From contig NZ_CP031125.1 of the NCBI RefSeq assembly GCF_007833635.1, forward strand, positions 62,001 through 126,000: a stretch of DNA of 64,000 nt, given 5' to 3'. Shown one piece after another: positions 16,228-24,724 of this stretch; position 1 is the stretch's first letter; every line of letters begins with the position of its first letter. Under the pieces are notes generated by a model, which saw only the letters and a list, made by a program, of their open reading frames with translations, did not search any database and had not been told where the DNA came from. This DNA comes from Candidatus Pelagibacter sp. FZCC0015. GTDB lineage: Bacteria; Pseudomonadota; Alphaproteobacteria; Pelagibacterales; Pelagibacteraceae. Made by a program: the position numbers and the translations under genes.

Positions 16228-17244
16228 TTACATGATACCGTTAGCTTTCATATAAGCTTTATGTATCTCAATAAGTGCCGCAGCTTCTGGAGATTTAGTC
16301 TTCCATTCTTCCCAAGCAGCTAAAGCAGCTTGTCTGAATTTAAGTCTATCTTCTCTAGACCAGTCGTGAAGAGTAACACCCATTTCATTTAAAGCTTTAA
16401 CAGCTTCAGCGTTTTTTCTTTCAACTAAGCTAGTGATAGTTCTTCCAGCAATTTCTATTGCAGCTTTCATAGCACCTTGCTCATGTTTCTTTAACTTCTT
16501 CCATACTTTAGTATTACAAGCTAAATGGTCAGCCGGCATAGAATGAAAACCTGGGTATGTAGCATACTTATTGTTTTCATAGTGTCCACCTGCATAATTT
16601 GTAGCTAATGATGAATAGTCAGCACCATCGATTAGACCAGTTTGTAATGCAGTTGGAACTTCACCAAAGTCCATTACGATTGGCTTAGCACCTAATGCTG
16701 TAAAGATCATACTTTCCATTCCTGGAGGTGATCTAAATTTGAAGTCTTTCAATGAAGCAACATCTGGGATTGGTCTGCTAGATATTAAAGACTCATGTCC
16801 TGGTATCCACCAACCAATTAATGTCATTCCATATTTGTTATAAAGTGCATCAACAGCTTCTTGAGCTCCTGGGAAATTCAAGAATTCATATTGTTGATAT
16901 GGATTATCGTATCCACCCATTACATCACCTGCAAATTGGAACGCTGCATTTTTACCAGTTTGGTAACCAGCACCAGTCATATCACAATCGATAATTCCAG
17001 TTTGTGCAGAGTTAAACACCTCAGCAGATTTACCTGTTACTGATGATGAGTAGAACATTTCTACTTTTAAGCTTCCGCCAGAAAACTTCTCTACGTTTTT
17101 AGCGAATTGAGCAGCAACTTCACCATTTGGTGAACTAGCTGTAAAGTGTGTTTCAATCTTTAAAGTCTTTGCATTTGCAGAGCCGAATAAAGCAACTGAA
17201 ACAATAGCTACAGCTGCTATAGTTTTAGATATAAGTTTAAACAT
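16228..17244 (-). CDS. dctP: TRAP transporter periplasmic solute-binding protein DctP
   Basis: I start it at the ATG at 17244 (MFKLISKTI) because a clear Sec signal peptide begins there (cleavage near SANA-K, residue 25) and an AGAGGAAG ribosome site lies just upstream. The frame is open 13 codons further. The mature part has the DctP fold: FTASSPNGEVAAQFAKNVEK, the FKFRSPPGMESMIFTALGAKP motif with the substrate-clamping Arg, and GLIDGADYS. Neighbouring catabolic enzymes suggest a sugar acid as ligand; the ligand itself cannot be read from sequence. Confidence 0.92.
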   Translation of the reverse strand: MFKLISKTIAAVAIVSVALFGSANAKTLKIETHFTASSPNGEVAAQFAKNVEKFSGGSLKVEMFYSSSVTGKSAEVFNSAQTGIIDCDMTGAGYQTGKNAAFQFAGDVMGGYDNPYQQYEFLNFPGAQEAVDALYNKYGMTLIGWWIPGHESLISSRPIPDVASLKDFKFRSPPGMESMIFTALGAKPIVMDFGEVPTALQTGLIDGADYSSLATNYAGGHYENNKYATYPGFHSMPADHLACNTKVWKKLKKHEQGAMKAAIEIAGRTITSLVERKNAEAVKALNEMGVTLHDWSREDRLKFRQAALAAWEEWKTKSPEAAALIEIHKAYMKANGIM

Positions 17245-17352
17245 TATCTTCCTCTCGTTTATGTTTTTTCGAAAGTTAATCATAAAAGATTTTTGAGATC
17301 AATAATTTCGTTTAACTTTTATATATAGAAATTATATATATTTATTGAACAG

Positions 17353-17367
17353 ACAACTTATAGTTGT
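17353..17367. promoter_or_regulatory. Inverted repeat upstream of dctP, possible operator or hairpin
   Basis: Perfect 6-bp arms ACAACT and AGTTGT are separated by TAT, about 110 bp upstream of the dctP start and just after the stop of the hydroxyacid dehydrogenase. It could be a regulator binding site for the TRAP operon or a small RNA hairpin at the end of the upstream gene. The rest of 17245-17368 is AT-rich, with no gene and no promoter I would defend. No cognate regulator gene is adjacent. Confidence 0.3.
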
Positions 17368-17368
17368 T

Positions 17369-18337
17369 CTAAACTACTTCTGAAATAAGAGGTTTTTTAT
17401 TGAAAAAACAGTAGATATTGTCGACAGCCATCATGCTCATAGCTAGTCTGGTTTCATGTGTTGCGCTCCCAATGTGCGGTAAAACAAAACAGTTGTCTAG
17501 TTTTAAATATCTTTTATCTAAATTTGGTTCGTTGTTGAACACATCTAAACCTGCTGCATAAATTTTTTTGTTTTCTAATGCATTTATCAAAGCATCATCA
17601 TCAATGGTTGATCCTCTTGAAGTGTTTATAACTACCGCATGTTTTGGTAACAAGCTTATTGTTGAAGAATTAAGAATATGTTTAGTTTCAGCAGTTGCTG
17701 GAGTGTGTATACTTACAAAATCACACTCTGGTAGCATAGTTTTAATGTCAGAAAAATACTTTGCACCATCCTCAAGATCATCAGGGAGTTTATTTCTGTT
17801 GTAATAAATTATCTTCATTCCAAAAGCTTTAGCACATTTTGCAGCCATTCTTCCGATACGACCCATACCAATGATGCCTAAAGTTTTTCCTGTAACAGAA
17901 TTTCCAATCATAAATTTAGTTAAATCCGGTTTTTGATTTTTCCAATCATCTGTTCTAACTAGATTATAAGCTTCACCAATTCTTCTAGATGCAGCTAAAA
18001 TCAAAAGTATAGTGGTTTCAGCTACCGACTCATTTAACACATTAGGAGTATTTGTTACTTTAATTTTTTTTTCTTCAGCTGATTTTATTGAAATATTATC
18101 ATAACCAACCCCAACTTGAGCTATAATTTTTAATTTCCCATTTAAATTATTAAAAAAATTTTCACTAATTTTGTCAAAACCTGTTGAAATCATTCCATCA
18201 TAATTATTAACCAATTTTATTAATTCGCTTTCTGGAATGGGTTCATCTTTTGGATTAAGGGTTACCTCAAATTCTTTTTGAAGTTTTTCCTCTGCTAAAT
18301 CAGATATTTTTCTAGAAACTAATATTTTTGGCTTCAT
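17369..18337 (-). CDS. D-2-hydroxyacid dehydrogenase (glyoxylate/hydroxypyruvate reductase type)
   Basis: 322 aa with the family layout: substrate domain, then the NAD loop LGIIGMGRIGRMAAKCAKAFGM, an Arg in INTSRGSTIDDDALINAL, a Glu in NNEP, and the catalytic His in LPHIGSATHETR. It reduces 2-ketoacids such as glyoxylate or hydroxypyruvate to D-hydroxyacids, or the reverse. It lies 1 bp after the IlvD-type dehydratase on the same strand, so the two are one unit upstream of the TRAP operon. A role in the same sugar-acid route is likely; the exact substrate is unknown. Confidence 0.85.
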   Translation of the reverse strand: MKPKILVSRKISDLAEEKLQKEFEVTLNPKDEPIPESELIKLVNNYDGMISTGFDKISENFFNNLNGKLKIIAQVGVGYDNISIKSAEEKKIKVTNTPNVLNESVAETTILLILAASRRIGEAYNLVRTDDWKNQKPDLTKFMIGNSVTGKTLGIIGMGRIGRMAAKCAKAFGMKIIYYNRNKLPDDLEDGAKYFSDIKTMLPECDFVSIHTPATAETKHILNSSTISLLPKHAVVINTSRGSTIDDDALINALENKKIYAAGLDVFNNEPNLDKRYLKLDNCFVLPHIGSATHETRLAMSMMAVDNIYCFFNKKPLISEVV

Positions 18338-18338
18338 A

Positions 18339-20123
18339 TTAGTGAGAGTCTCTTGGTAAACCTTTGGTATGTGATACGTCTAAATATTTACCTCGAGAAT
18401 TAATACATGCACCATCATCCAATTGACCAACTGTATTTCTAAATATTTCCTGCCAAGGAGTTTGGTTATTTGGTTTAAATACTTTTTTATTTTTTCTTCT
18501 TTTTTTAAATTCAGCTTGAGAAATTAATAAATCAACTCTTCTCTTATTTAAGTCTATTTTTATTTTATCGTAAGTTTTAACAATTCCTAGATCTCCACCT
18601 ACTGCTGATTCTGGTGAAACATGTAATATTGATGGACTTTCTGATGTTCCACTTTGTCTTCCATCTCCAAGAGTTGGCAAATGTCTTATTCCTTTTTTTA
18701 ATAATCTATCTGGTGGTTGCATATTAACTACTTCAGCAGATCCGGGATAACCAACAGGTCCGCAACCTCTAATAATCAATAGAGAGTTTTCATCTATTTT
18801 TAATTTCTTATCATTAAGCCTTTTATGATAATCCTCAGGACCGTCAAAAACTATAGCTTTACATTCAAAAACATTTGGGTGTTTAGGATTTGATAAATAT
18901 TGATCTTTAAATTCTTTACTAATTACTGATGTTTTCATAATAGCTGATGAAAAAAAATTACTTTTCATAACTAAAAAACCAGCTTTTTCAGTCAATGCAT
19001 TCTTAAATGATTTAATTACTTTGCTGTCTACATCAACTTTCTTTCTCAAGTTTTCACCTACAGTTTTTCCTGTAACTGTCTTTATGTTTGTATGAATTTT
19101 TTTGTTTTTAATTAATTCTTTCATAACTGCAGGTATTGCTCCAGCTCTGTGAAAACTTTCCATTAAGTATTCTCCTGCAGGTTGGCAATTCACCAATAAA
19201 GGAATGTTGTGCCCAAGTTTTTGCCAATCAGAAAGATCAAATTTAATTCCCATATGTTTTGCAATAGCACTTAGATGAGCTGTGCAGTTACTCGATCCGC
19301 CAATGGCACTTGCAACTACGACTGCGTTTTCAAAAGCTTTACGTGTCATAATTTTTGATGGGGTTAAATTTTCATGAACCATTCCAACAATTCTTTTTCC
19401 TGTTTCATAAGAAATTTGTTCTCTTTCTCTGTAAGGAGCTGGAATAACTGCACCTCCTGGTAAAGACATTCCTAATGCTTCAGCAACAGAGTTCATTGAA
19501 GAAGCTGTTCCCATTGTATTACAATGTCCAGCACTTGGTGCGGAAGATGCAACCATGTCCATAAATTCTTCGTATTTAATTTCTCCTTTGGCCAACATTT
19601 TTCTTGCTTCCCAAACTACCATTCCTGAACCAGCTAATTTTCCTTTGTAAACTCCGTCTAACATTGGACCACCTGATAAAACTATTGCAGGAATGTTTAC
19701 AGTTGCAGCTGCCATCAAAGCTGCTGGAGTAGTTTTATCACATCCTGTTGTAAGGATAACTCCGTCAATTGGGTACCCATATAAAACTTCCACTAGTGAC
19801 AAATAAGAAAGGTTTCTATCCAACATTGCTGTTGGTCGTTTTCCTGTTTCTTGAATTGGGTGAGTAGGAAATTCCATTGGTATACCGCCTGCTCTTCTAA
19901 TTCCATCTTTAATTCTTTTGCTTAAAGAAATGAAATGCCTGTTACATGGAGAAAGATCACTGCCAGATTGTGCTATTCCTATAATCGGATTACCAGATTG
20001 TAATTCTTTTCTTGTAAGACCATAATTTAAATATCTTTCCAGATATAAAGCAGTCATGTCAGGGTTTTTAGGATTATTGAACCATTGTTGACTTCTGAAA
20101 CTCTTTTTTCTTTTTTTAGGCAT
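18339..20123 (-). CDS. IlvD/Edd-family dehydratase, pentonate/sugar-acid type
   Basis: 594 aa with the three Fe-S cysteines at Cys60 (SGSDLSPCNRH), Cys128 (TTGCDKTTP) and Cys201 (SAGHCNTMGTASSMN), and the late RGCGPVGYPGSAE and GDGRQSGTS motifs. The SDLSPCNRH form and the N-terminal RSQQWFNNP segment point to the L-arabinonate/D-xylonate/gluconate-type branch rather than true dihydroxy-acid dehydratase of Val/Ile synthesis. It dehydrates an aldonate to a 2-keto-3-deoxy acid. It is divergent from the UxaA-type gene across a 46-bp gap. Confidence 0.87.
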   Translation of the reverse strand: MPKKRKKSFRSQQWFNNPKNPDMTALYLERYLNYGLTRKELQSGNPIIGIAQSGSDLSPCNRHFISLSKRIKDGIRRAGGIPMEFPTHPIQETGKRPTAMLDRNLSYLSLVEVLYGYPIDGVILTTGCDKTTPAALMAAATVNIPAIVLSGGPMLDGVYKGKLAGSGMVVWEARKMLAKGEIKYEEFMDMVASSAPSAGHCNTMGTASSMNSVAEALGMSLPGGAVIPAPYREREQISYETGKRIVGMVHENLTPSKIMTRKAFENAVVVASAIGGSSNCTAHLSAIAKHMGIKFDLSDWQKLGHNIPLLVNCQPAGEYLMESFHRAGAIPAVMKELIKNKKIHTNIKTVTGKTVGENLRKKVDVDSKVIKSFKNALTEKAGFLVMKSNFFSSAIMKTSVISKEFKDQYLSNPKHPNVFECKAIVFDGPEDYHKRLNDKKLKIDENSLLIIRGCGPVGYPGSAEVVNMQPPDRLLKKGIRHLPTLGDGRQSGTSESPSILHVSPESAVGGDLGIVKTYDKIKIDLNKRRVDLLISQAEFKKRRKNKKVFKPNNQTPWQEIFRNTVGQLDDGACINSRGKYLDVSHTKGLPRDSH

Positions 20124-20169
20124 AATTTAAATAATGGTTTGTTTAGATTTATAGTTATATAATAATTTT

Positions 20170-21675
20170 ATGAATAATCTAATAGTTTTAAATAAGAATG
20201 ACAATGTGGGCGTAAGCCAATTTATTATTCCTGAAAAAACTAAAATTGAAGGTCATGAAATTAGTACTATCGATCCAATACCTTTTGGGCACAAAGTTTG
20301 TTTAAAAACAATTAAAAAAGGTGATCCAATCATTAAATATGATCAAATTATTGGGTTTGCATTAGATGATATTAAACCTGGACAACATGTACATTCGCAT
20401 AATTTAGAATTTAGAGAATTCAAAAGAGATTTTAAAGTTACAGATAAAAAACACATTGTTGATGAGAAAGCAGACACCTTCTTTAATGGAATTTTAAGAG
20501 ATAATGGACAGGTTGCTACTAGAAATTATATTGGAATTGTAAGCACTGTAAATTGCTCAGCAACTGTAACTAAAATGATCGTTGAGAGGATTAAATATTC
20601 TGACATTTTAAAAGATTATCCAAACATTGATGGCATAGTACCTATAACTCACTCTACAGGATGTGGAATGAACACTGAAAGTGAAGGGATGCAAATTTTC
20701 CAAAGAACTATAGATGGATTTAAAAATCATCCTAATTTTTCACATGTTTTTGTTATAGGTTTAGGATGCGAATGTGCTCAAATAAGTTTATTTGATGAAT
20801 CTCTAAAGAAACATAACCGAATTCATTTTCTAACCATACAAGACGAAGGTGGAACAAAAAAAATAGTAGATAAAGTATTATCTCAAATTAAAAATTTACT
20901 TTCTGAAGCTAATAATATTCAAAGAACTGCACAACCCGTAAGTCATCTAACTTTAGCTCTTCAATGCGGTGGTTCAGATGGTTATTCAGGAATAACTGCA
21001 AATCCTGCATTAGGAGTTGCGGCAGATCTCTTGGTTAAAAAAGGTGGAAGTTCAATTTTATCTGAAACTCCAGAGATTTATGGAGCTGAACATTTGTTAA
21101 TTAATAGAGCAAGCTCACAAGAAACTGCTGATAAACTAATTAAAAGAATTGAATGGTGGAAACATTATACTTCAATCAACAATAGTTCCATGGACAACAA
21201 CCCTGCGCCAGGAAATAAAAAAGGTGGTCTCACAACTATTTTAGAGAAATCATTAGGAGCTGTTGCAAAAGGAGGAAACTCTATCCTTCAAGATGTATTG
21301 CATTATGCTGAACCTTTAAAAAATAAAGGTTTTAATTTTATGGACTCTCCTGGGTATGATCCTGTGTCTGTAACTGGTCAAGTTGCATCAGGTGCTAATG
21401 TTATTTGTTTTACAACAGGACGTGGATCCTGCTTTGGTTGCAAACCAGTTCCAAGTTTAAAACTTTCAACAAACTCAGCGATGTTTGAAAGAATGTCAGA
21501 AGATATGGATATTAATTGTGGTACAATTGCTGAAGGAAAAGAAAAAGTTGAAGAAGTTGGTCAAAAAATATTTGAATTAGTTGTAAATACTGCTTCAGGG
21601 AATAAATCAAAAAGTGAAATCAATGGCTACGGTGACGAGGAGTTTAATCCTTGGCAAGTTGGCGTTGTAATGTAA
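20170..21675 (+). CDS. UxaA-family altronate/galactarate-type dehydratase
   Basis: A 501-aa two-domain protein. An N-terminal SAF domain (about residues 1-95, with GHKVCLKTIKKGDPI) is followed by the UxaA catalytic domain with HSTGCGMN, GLGCECAQI, a GGSDGYSG loop and GRGSCFGCKPVP carrying the metal-binding Cys/His set. The family dehydrates altronate or galactarate to 2-keto-3-deoxy products. It leads a three-gene plus-strand unit with a DMT transporter and a hydroxyacid dehydrogenase. It shares a 46-bp divergent promoter region with the IlvD-type dehydratase, so the window has three sugar-acid dehydratase families. Confidence 0.87.
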   Translation: MNNLIVLNKNDNVGVSQFIIPEKTKIEGHEISTIDPIPFGHKVCLKTIKKGDPIIKYDQIIGFALDDIKPGQHVHSHNLEFREFKRDFKVTDKKHIVDEKADTFFNGILRDNGQVATRNYIGIVSTVNCSATVTKMIVERIKYSDILKDYPNIDGIVPITHSTGCGMNTESEGMQIFQRTIDGFKNHPNFSHVFVIGLGCECAQISLFDESLKKHNRIHFLTIQDEGGTKKIVDKVLSQIKNLLSEANNIQRTAQPVSHLTLALQCGGSDGYSGITANPALGVAADLLVKKGGSSILSETPEIYGAEHLLINRASSQETADKLIKRIEWWKHYTSINNSSMDNNPAPGNKKGGLTTILEKSLGAVAKGGNSILQDVLHYAEPLKNKGFNFMDSPGYDPVSVTGQVASGANVICFTTGRGSCFGCKPVPSLKLSTNSAMFERMSEDMDINCGTIAEGKEKVEEVGQKIFELVVNTASGNKSKSEINGYGDEEFNPWQVGVVM

Positions 21676-21687
21676 TTTATTTTTCCT

Positions 21688-22554
21688 GTGCCTCAACAAA
21701 CATCATTAATTAACGTAATTTTATTAGCCGCTGGTGGTTTTTTTATGTTTGTTTGTATGGACTCTACAGCAAAATATCTTGGAACAGTAATGCCGGTTAC
21801 TCAAGCAATTTGGGGGAGGTTTTTTTTTCACTTAGTATCTTTAATTATATTTTTTTTAATTTTTAAGCCAAAAGTAAATTTAAAAAAAAATTTTAAAGTC
21901 CAAATAATTAGATCAATATTAATGGTCACTGCCACCACGTTTATGTTTTATTCTTTACAAAAATTTGACCTGGTAGATATTTATGTTGTTTTCTTCACAG
22001 CGCCTTTAATCGTCTCATTACTTTCAGCATACTTTCTAAAAGATATCTTAAGTCCAAAGGGTATACTTTTAATGCTGCTAAGTTTTGGTTCAATTGTTTA
22101 TTCGTTAGGTCCAAGTATGAGAATATTTAGTTTAGAATTAATATTTCCAATTGTACCTCCAATTTGTTGGGCTCTTTACCAATTTTTTACTAAAGTTATA
22201 TCAGGTGATAATGACCCATTTGCTGCTATTTTTTATACTTCGATTTTAGGCGCAATAATTTTTAGTATTTTTATATTTTTTAACTGGGTACCATTAGAGA
22301 AGAATATCTTTTGGCTTTATTTAGTAATTCTTGGTGTGGCAGGTTTTGTAAGTCATTCTTTAATTATTTATGCGATTCAACTTTCTAATTTGTCATTTGT
22401 AACTAATTTTCAATACTCACAATTAGTTTGGTCTACAATTATTAATTTCTTAATTTTTGGTGTACCGTTTGATTATAATAAAATTGTTGGGGTGATAGGT
22501 ATTATTGTTTTTGGTATAATGTTCATAAGAACAGAAGGTAAAAAGAAAAGTTAA
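21688..22554 (+). CDS. DMT/EamA-family permease
   Basis: 288 aa with ten predicted membrane helices arranged as two EamA repeats. Signs include GFFMFVCMDSTAKYLG at TM1, WGRFFFHL, and FWLYLVILGVAGFVSHSLIIYAIQ in the second half. It starts at GTG, 12 bp after the dehydratase stop. Such carriers export or import small metabolites. Lying between two sugar-acid enzymes, it may carry a related acid, but this is inference from position only. Confidence 0.82.
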   Translation: MPQQTSLINVILLAAGGFFMFVCMDSTAKYLGTVMPVTQAIWGRFFFHLVSLIIFFLIFKPKVNLKKNFKVQIIRSILMVTATTFMFYSLQKFDLVDIYVVFFTAPLIVSLLSAYFLKDILSPKGILLMLLSFGSIVYSLGPSMRIFSLELIFPIVPPICWALYQFFTKVISGDNDPFAAIFYTSILGAIIFSIFIFFNWVPLEKNIFWLYLVILGVAGFVSHSLIIYAIQLSNLSFVTNFQYSQLVWSTIINFLIFGVPFDYNKIVGVIGIIVFGIMFIRTEGKKKS

Positions 22555-22568
22555 ATAGTGAGGTTTAG

Positions 22569-23426
22569 GTGAAAAATATAGGTTTTATTGGTGTTGGATA
22601 TATGGGCTATGGAATAGCTAAAAATATTTTAAAACACAAAAATAAGCTTTTTGTCATTGCTAATAAAAATAGAAAACCAATTGAGAAAATTGTTAGCGAG
22701 GGAGCTGAAGAAGTAAAATCTTTTGAAGAATTTTCTAATAAAAATTTAGATGCAATGTTTATGTGTGTTACTAACACTCCCATAGCAAAATCAATATCAG
22801 AAAAAATTTCTAATGTTTTAAATAGCAAAACTCTTATTATTGATATTACTACTCATAACAAAACTGGCTCAATGGAAACAGAAGAAATATTTAATGCAAA
22901 AAAAATAAATTATGTTGAGTGTCCTGTAATGGGAGGTCCAGTTCAAGCAGAGGAAGGTATTTTAGGAGGAATTGTTGGAGCTTCAGACGAAAATTTTAAA
23001 ATTGCTGAGCCATACTTAAATTTTTTCTGTAAAGAATATTTTCACTTTGGACCTGTTGGCATGGGTGCAAAATCAAAGCTGTTAAATAATTTTTTATCCC
23101 TTGGAAATGCTGCCTTAGTTAATCATTTAGCTAAAAGTGCCAAAGAAATGGGTTTGGATTTAAAAAAAGTATTTGATGTTGCAAAACTTGGTTCTGGAAA
23201 TTCTGCAGCTTTAAATCGAGTTTTTGACAATCTATTAAAAGGAGATTTTACTGGTTTTAAATTCACAGCTAGTAATTCTGTAAAAGATTTAACTTATATT
23301 CAAGATTTATTAAAAGATTTTCCAGAAGCCGAAAAAGTTGCTGAAGTAAATAAAAATTATTTTCAAAAAGCTGTTGATGATGGTTATGGTGAAAATTTTA
23401 TTAGTGAATTGATAAATAAAAAATAA
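22569..23426 (+). CDS. NAD(P)-dependent beta-hydroxyacid dehydrogenase (HIBADH family), second paralogue
   Basis: 285 aa with IGFIGVGYMGYGIAKNILKH as the Rossmann loop, ECPVMGGPVQAEEGILGGIVG as the substrate motif and a catalytic Lys in GMGAKSKLLNNF. It uses a GTG start, with TGAGG just upstream as a ribosome site. It is related to the GarR-like protein at 13.4 kb but clearly divergent, so the two probably act on different hydroxyacids. It is the last gene of the uxaA-type unit. Confidence 0.82.
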   Translation: MKNIGFIGVGYMGYGIAKNILKHKNKLFVIANKNRKPIEKIVSEGAEEVKSFEEFSNKNLDAMFMCVTNTPIAKSISEKISNVLNSKTLIIDITTHNKTGSMETEEIFNAKKINYVECPVMGGPVQAEEGILGGIVGASDENFKIAEPYLNFFCKEYFHFGPVGMGAKSKLLNNFLSLGNAALVNHLAKSAKEMGLDLKKVFDVAKLGSGNSAALNRVFDNLLKGDFTGFKFTASNSVKDLTYIQDLLKDFPEAEKVAEVNKNYFQKAVDDGYGENFISELINKK

Positions 23427-23550
23427 TTTTAGGAAGTTATTTAAGTTACCGGGAATCTACTAAAGCACTAGGTTGTATTCAATAAATATATTTGCATAAA
23501 ATGAAAATAAATTTATTGAAATTGTATTTAATATAATTACCTTTTTTATA

Positions 23551-23707
23551 GAAGGAGGTTTATGTTAATACTTTCACCGCCTGATACTTAGCTGAACAAT
23601 TTTAAATATCAAAAAACTTAAAAAACATAATAAATCCACTTGGATTTAAATGCCAAAGAGGCGAAATAAGGGAGCTCTTTAGGTATCATCTTAAAGAGCG
23701 AACCCTT
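23551..23707 (+). ncRNA. Candidate structured RNA or leader-peptide transcript in a 289-bp gap
   Basis: No conventional gene fits 23427-23715. A TATAAT-like -10 is at 23532, followed by a perfect AAGGAGG ribosome site and an ATG at 23562 opening a 9-codon frame (MLILSPPDT, stop at 23589-23591). AGGAGGT (23553-23559) can pair with ACCGCCT (23576-23582) with one mismatch, hiding the ribosome site. Three further hairpins follow: 23631-23648, 23652-23662 and a two-part stem 23668-23707 (AAGGG.GCTCTTTA with TAAAGAGC.CCCTT). I cannot assign it to a known RNA family. Confidence 0.4.
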
Positions 23708-23715
23708 AAAAATAA

Positions 23716-24243
23716 TTAATTTACAGATTTTAATATTTCTAGTGGAAGTGGAGCTTCTGGGTATTTTTTTTGACACAACTTTTCGTAGTTTTCACAAAAA
23801 CTCATGATGGTTTTTTGAACCTCTTTTTTATTTTTATTTAAAAGATCAAGCTCTTTAATTAATTCACTACAATTTTTTTCAAGTTCTTTTATTTGTTCTC
23901 CTGAAAAAAATTCTCCAGTTTCTATTTCCCAATATGTGTCTTCAAGCTCATCATCATTTAAACTGTTCAATTTTTTTTGTAATAATTTTATAGTCTCATC
24001 CTCGGTTTCCTTGTCTCTCATAGGAGAATTCTTAAGTTTTCCAAGGCATTTATCTCTTAATCCATCAATGAAATGAAAATATGGTTTACCTTCTGAAAAA
24101 TCTCTAAAGTGATTTGTGTTAAAATACCTATCTATAGCGGATTCTGTTGAAATTTTTTCTTTACCCTTGATTATTGCGATTTGAACGTAAACTTCTTGGC
24201 TAATATATTCTTCGATATGATCTTTAACTTTTTGAGGTATCAT
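23716..24243 (-). CDS. Hypothetical protein, coiled-coil rich, 175 aa
   Basis: Soluble, charged protein with no signal peptide. The middle and C-terminal parts (LLQKKLNSLNDDELEDTYW; ELEKNCSELIKELDLLNKNKKEV) look helical and coiled-coil forming. No family is recognised. It follows the cytochrome c'-like gene by 13 bp on the same strand and could be co-transcribed with it. The 3' end faces the candidate structured RNA region. Confidence 0.6.
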   Translation of the reverse strand: MIPQKVKDHIEEYISQEVYVQIAIIKGKEKISTESAIDRYFNTNHFRDFSEGKPYFHFIDGLRDKCLGKLKNSPMRDKETEDETIKLLQKKLNSLNDDELEDTYWEIETGEFFSGEQIKELEKNCSELIKELDLLNKNKKEVQKTIMSFCENYEKLCQKKYPEAPLPLEILKSVN

Positions 24244-24256
24244 TCTTGCTTAGTTA

Positions 24257-24724
24257 CTAATGCTCTTCTCTGTACCTACTATGACAAGCTTTACAATTAC
24301 TCCACATAAATTTAGTTAATGTACCTCGAATATCATCTGCATCTTCGATTACTGATACAAGTTTTGTCATATCATCAGAGGCTTTTTGCATTAATGCATT
24401 GAAGTCATCTTTTTCATCCCAAATTGTAAGTAAAGCTTCAGTATCAAAACCCTCTTGTGTATTTTCAGGAAATAGATCTATTAAAACTTTATAATTTTCA
24501 CTCATTTCTATCATAAGTTTTTTTGCTTTTTCAAAATCTCCTTTTGAAGAGAGCGCTTGAACCCTTTTAGCTGTACTATAGTTTTTACTAAACAATGCTT
24601 GTCGACTTTTAATAATTTCTTCAACTGTTAACTCGGCATTACTAGATGAGACGAAAAATACGCTTAAAATTGAGAATAAAATTATTTTAATATATTTTTT
24701 TATATGATTAAATAAATTATGCAT
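24257..24724 (-). CDS. Cytochrome c'-like periplasmic monoheme cytochrome
   Basis: 155 aa with a signal peptide (hydrophobic residues about 10-28, cleavage near SNA). The mature four-helix protein has its single heme site, CKACH, very near the C-terminus (WSNCKACHSRYREEH), as in cytochromes c' and related c-prime proteins. These bind small gas ligands or serve in electron transfer. The start codon lies in the same ATGCAT hexamer as that of the divergent cytochrome b561 gene, with which it probably works. Confidence 0.83.
   Translation of the reverse strand: MHNLFNHIKKYIKIILFSILSVFFVSSSNAELTVEEIIKSRQALFSKNYSTAKRVQALSSKGDFEKAKKLMIEMSENYKVLIDLFPENTQEGFDTEALLTIWDEKDDFNALMQKASDDMTKLVSVIEDADDIRGTLTKFMWSNCKACHSRYREEH

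Noticed and set aside
16855..17045. Plus-strand open frame inside dctP
   Set aside because: Antisense shadow; dctP is fully supported by motifs and signal peptide.
23668..23707. Strong stem as an intrinsic terminator for either flanking gene
   Set aside because: Neither strand has a T-run after the stem, so it is described as part of a structured RNA candidate.
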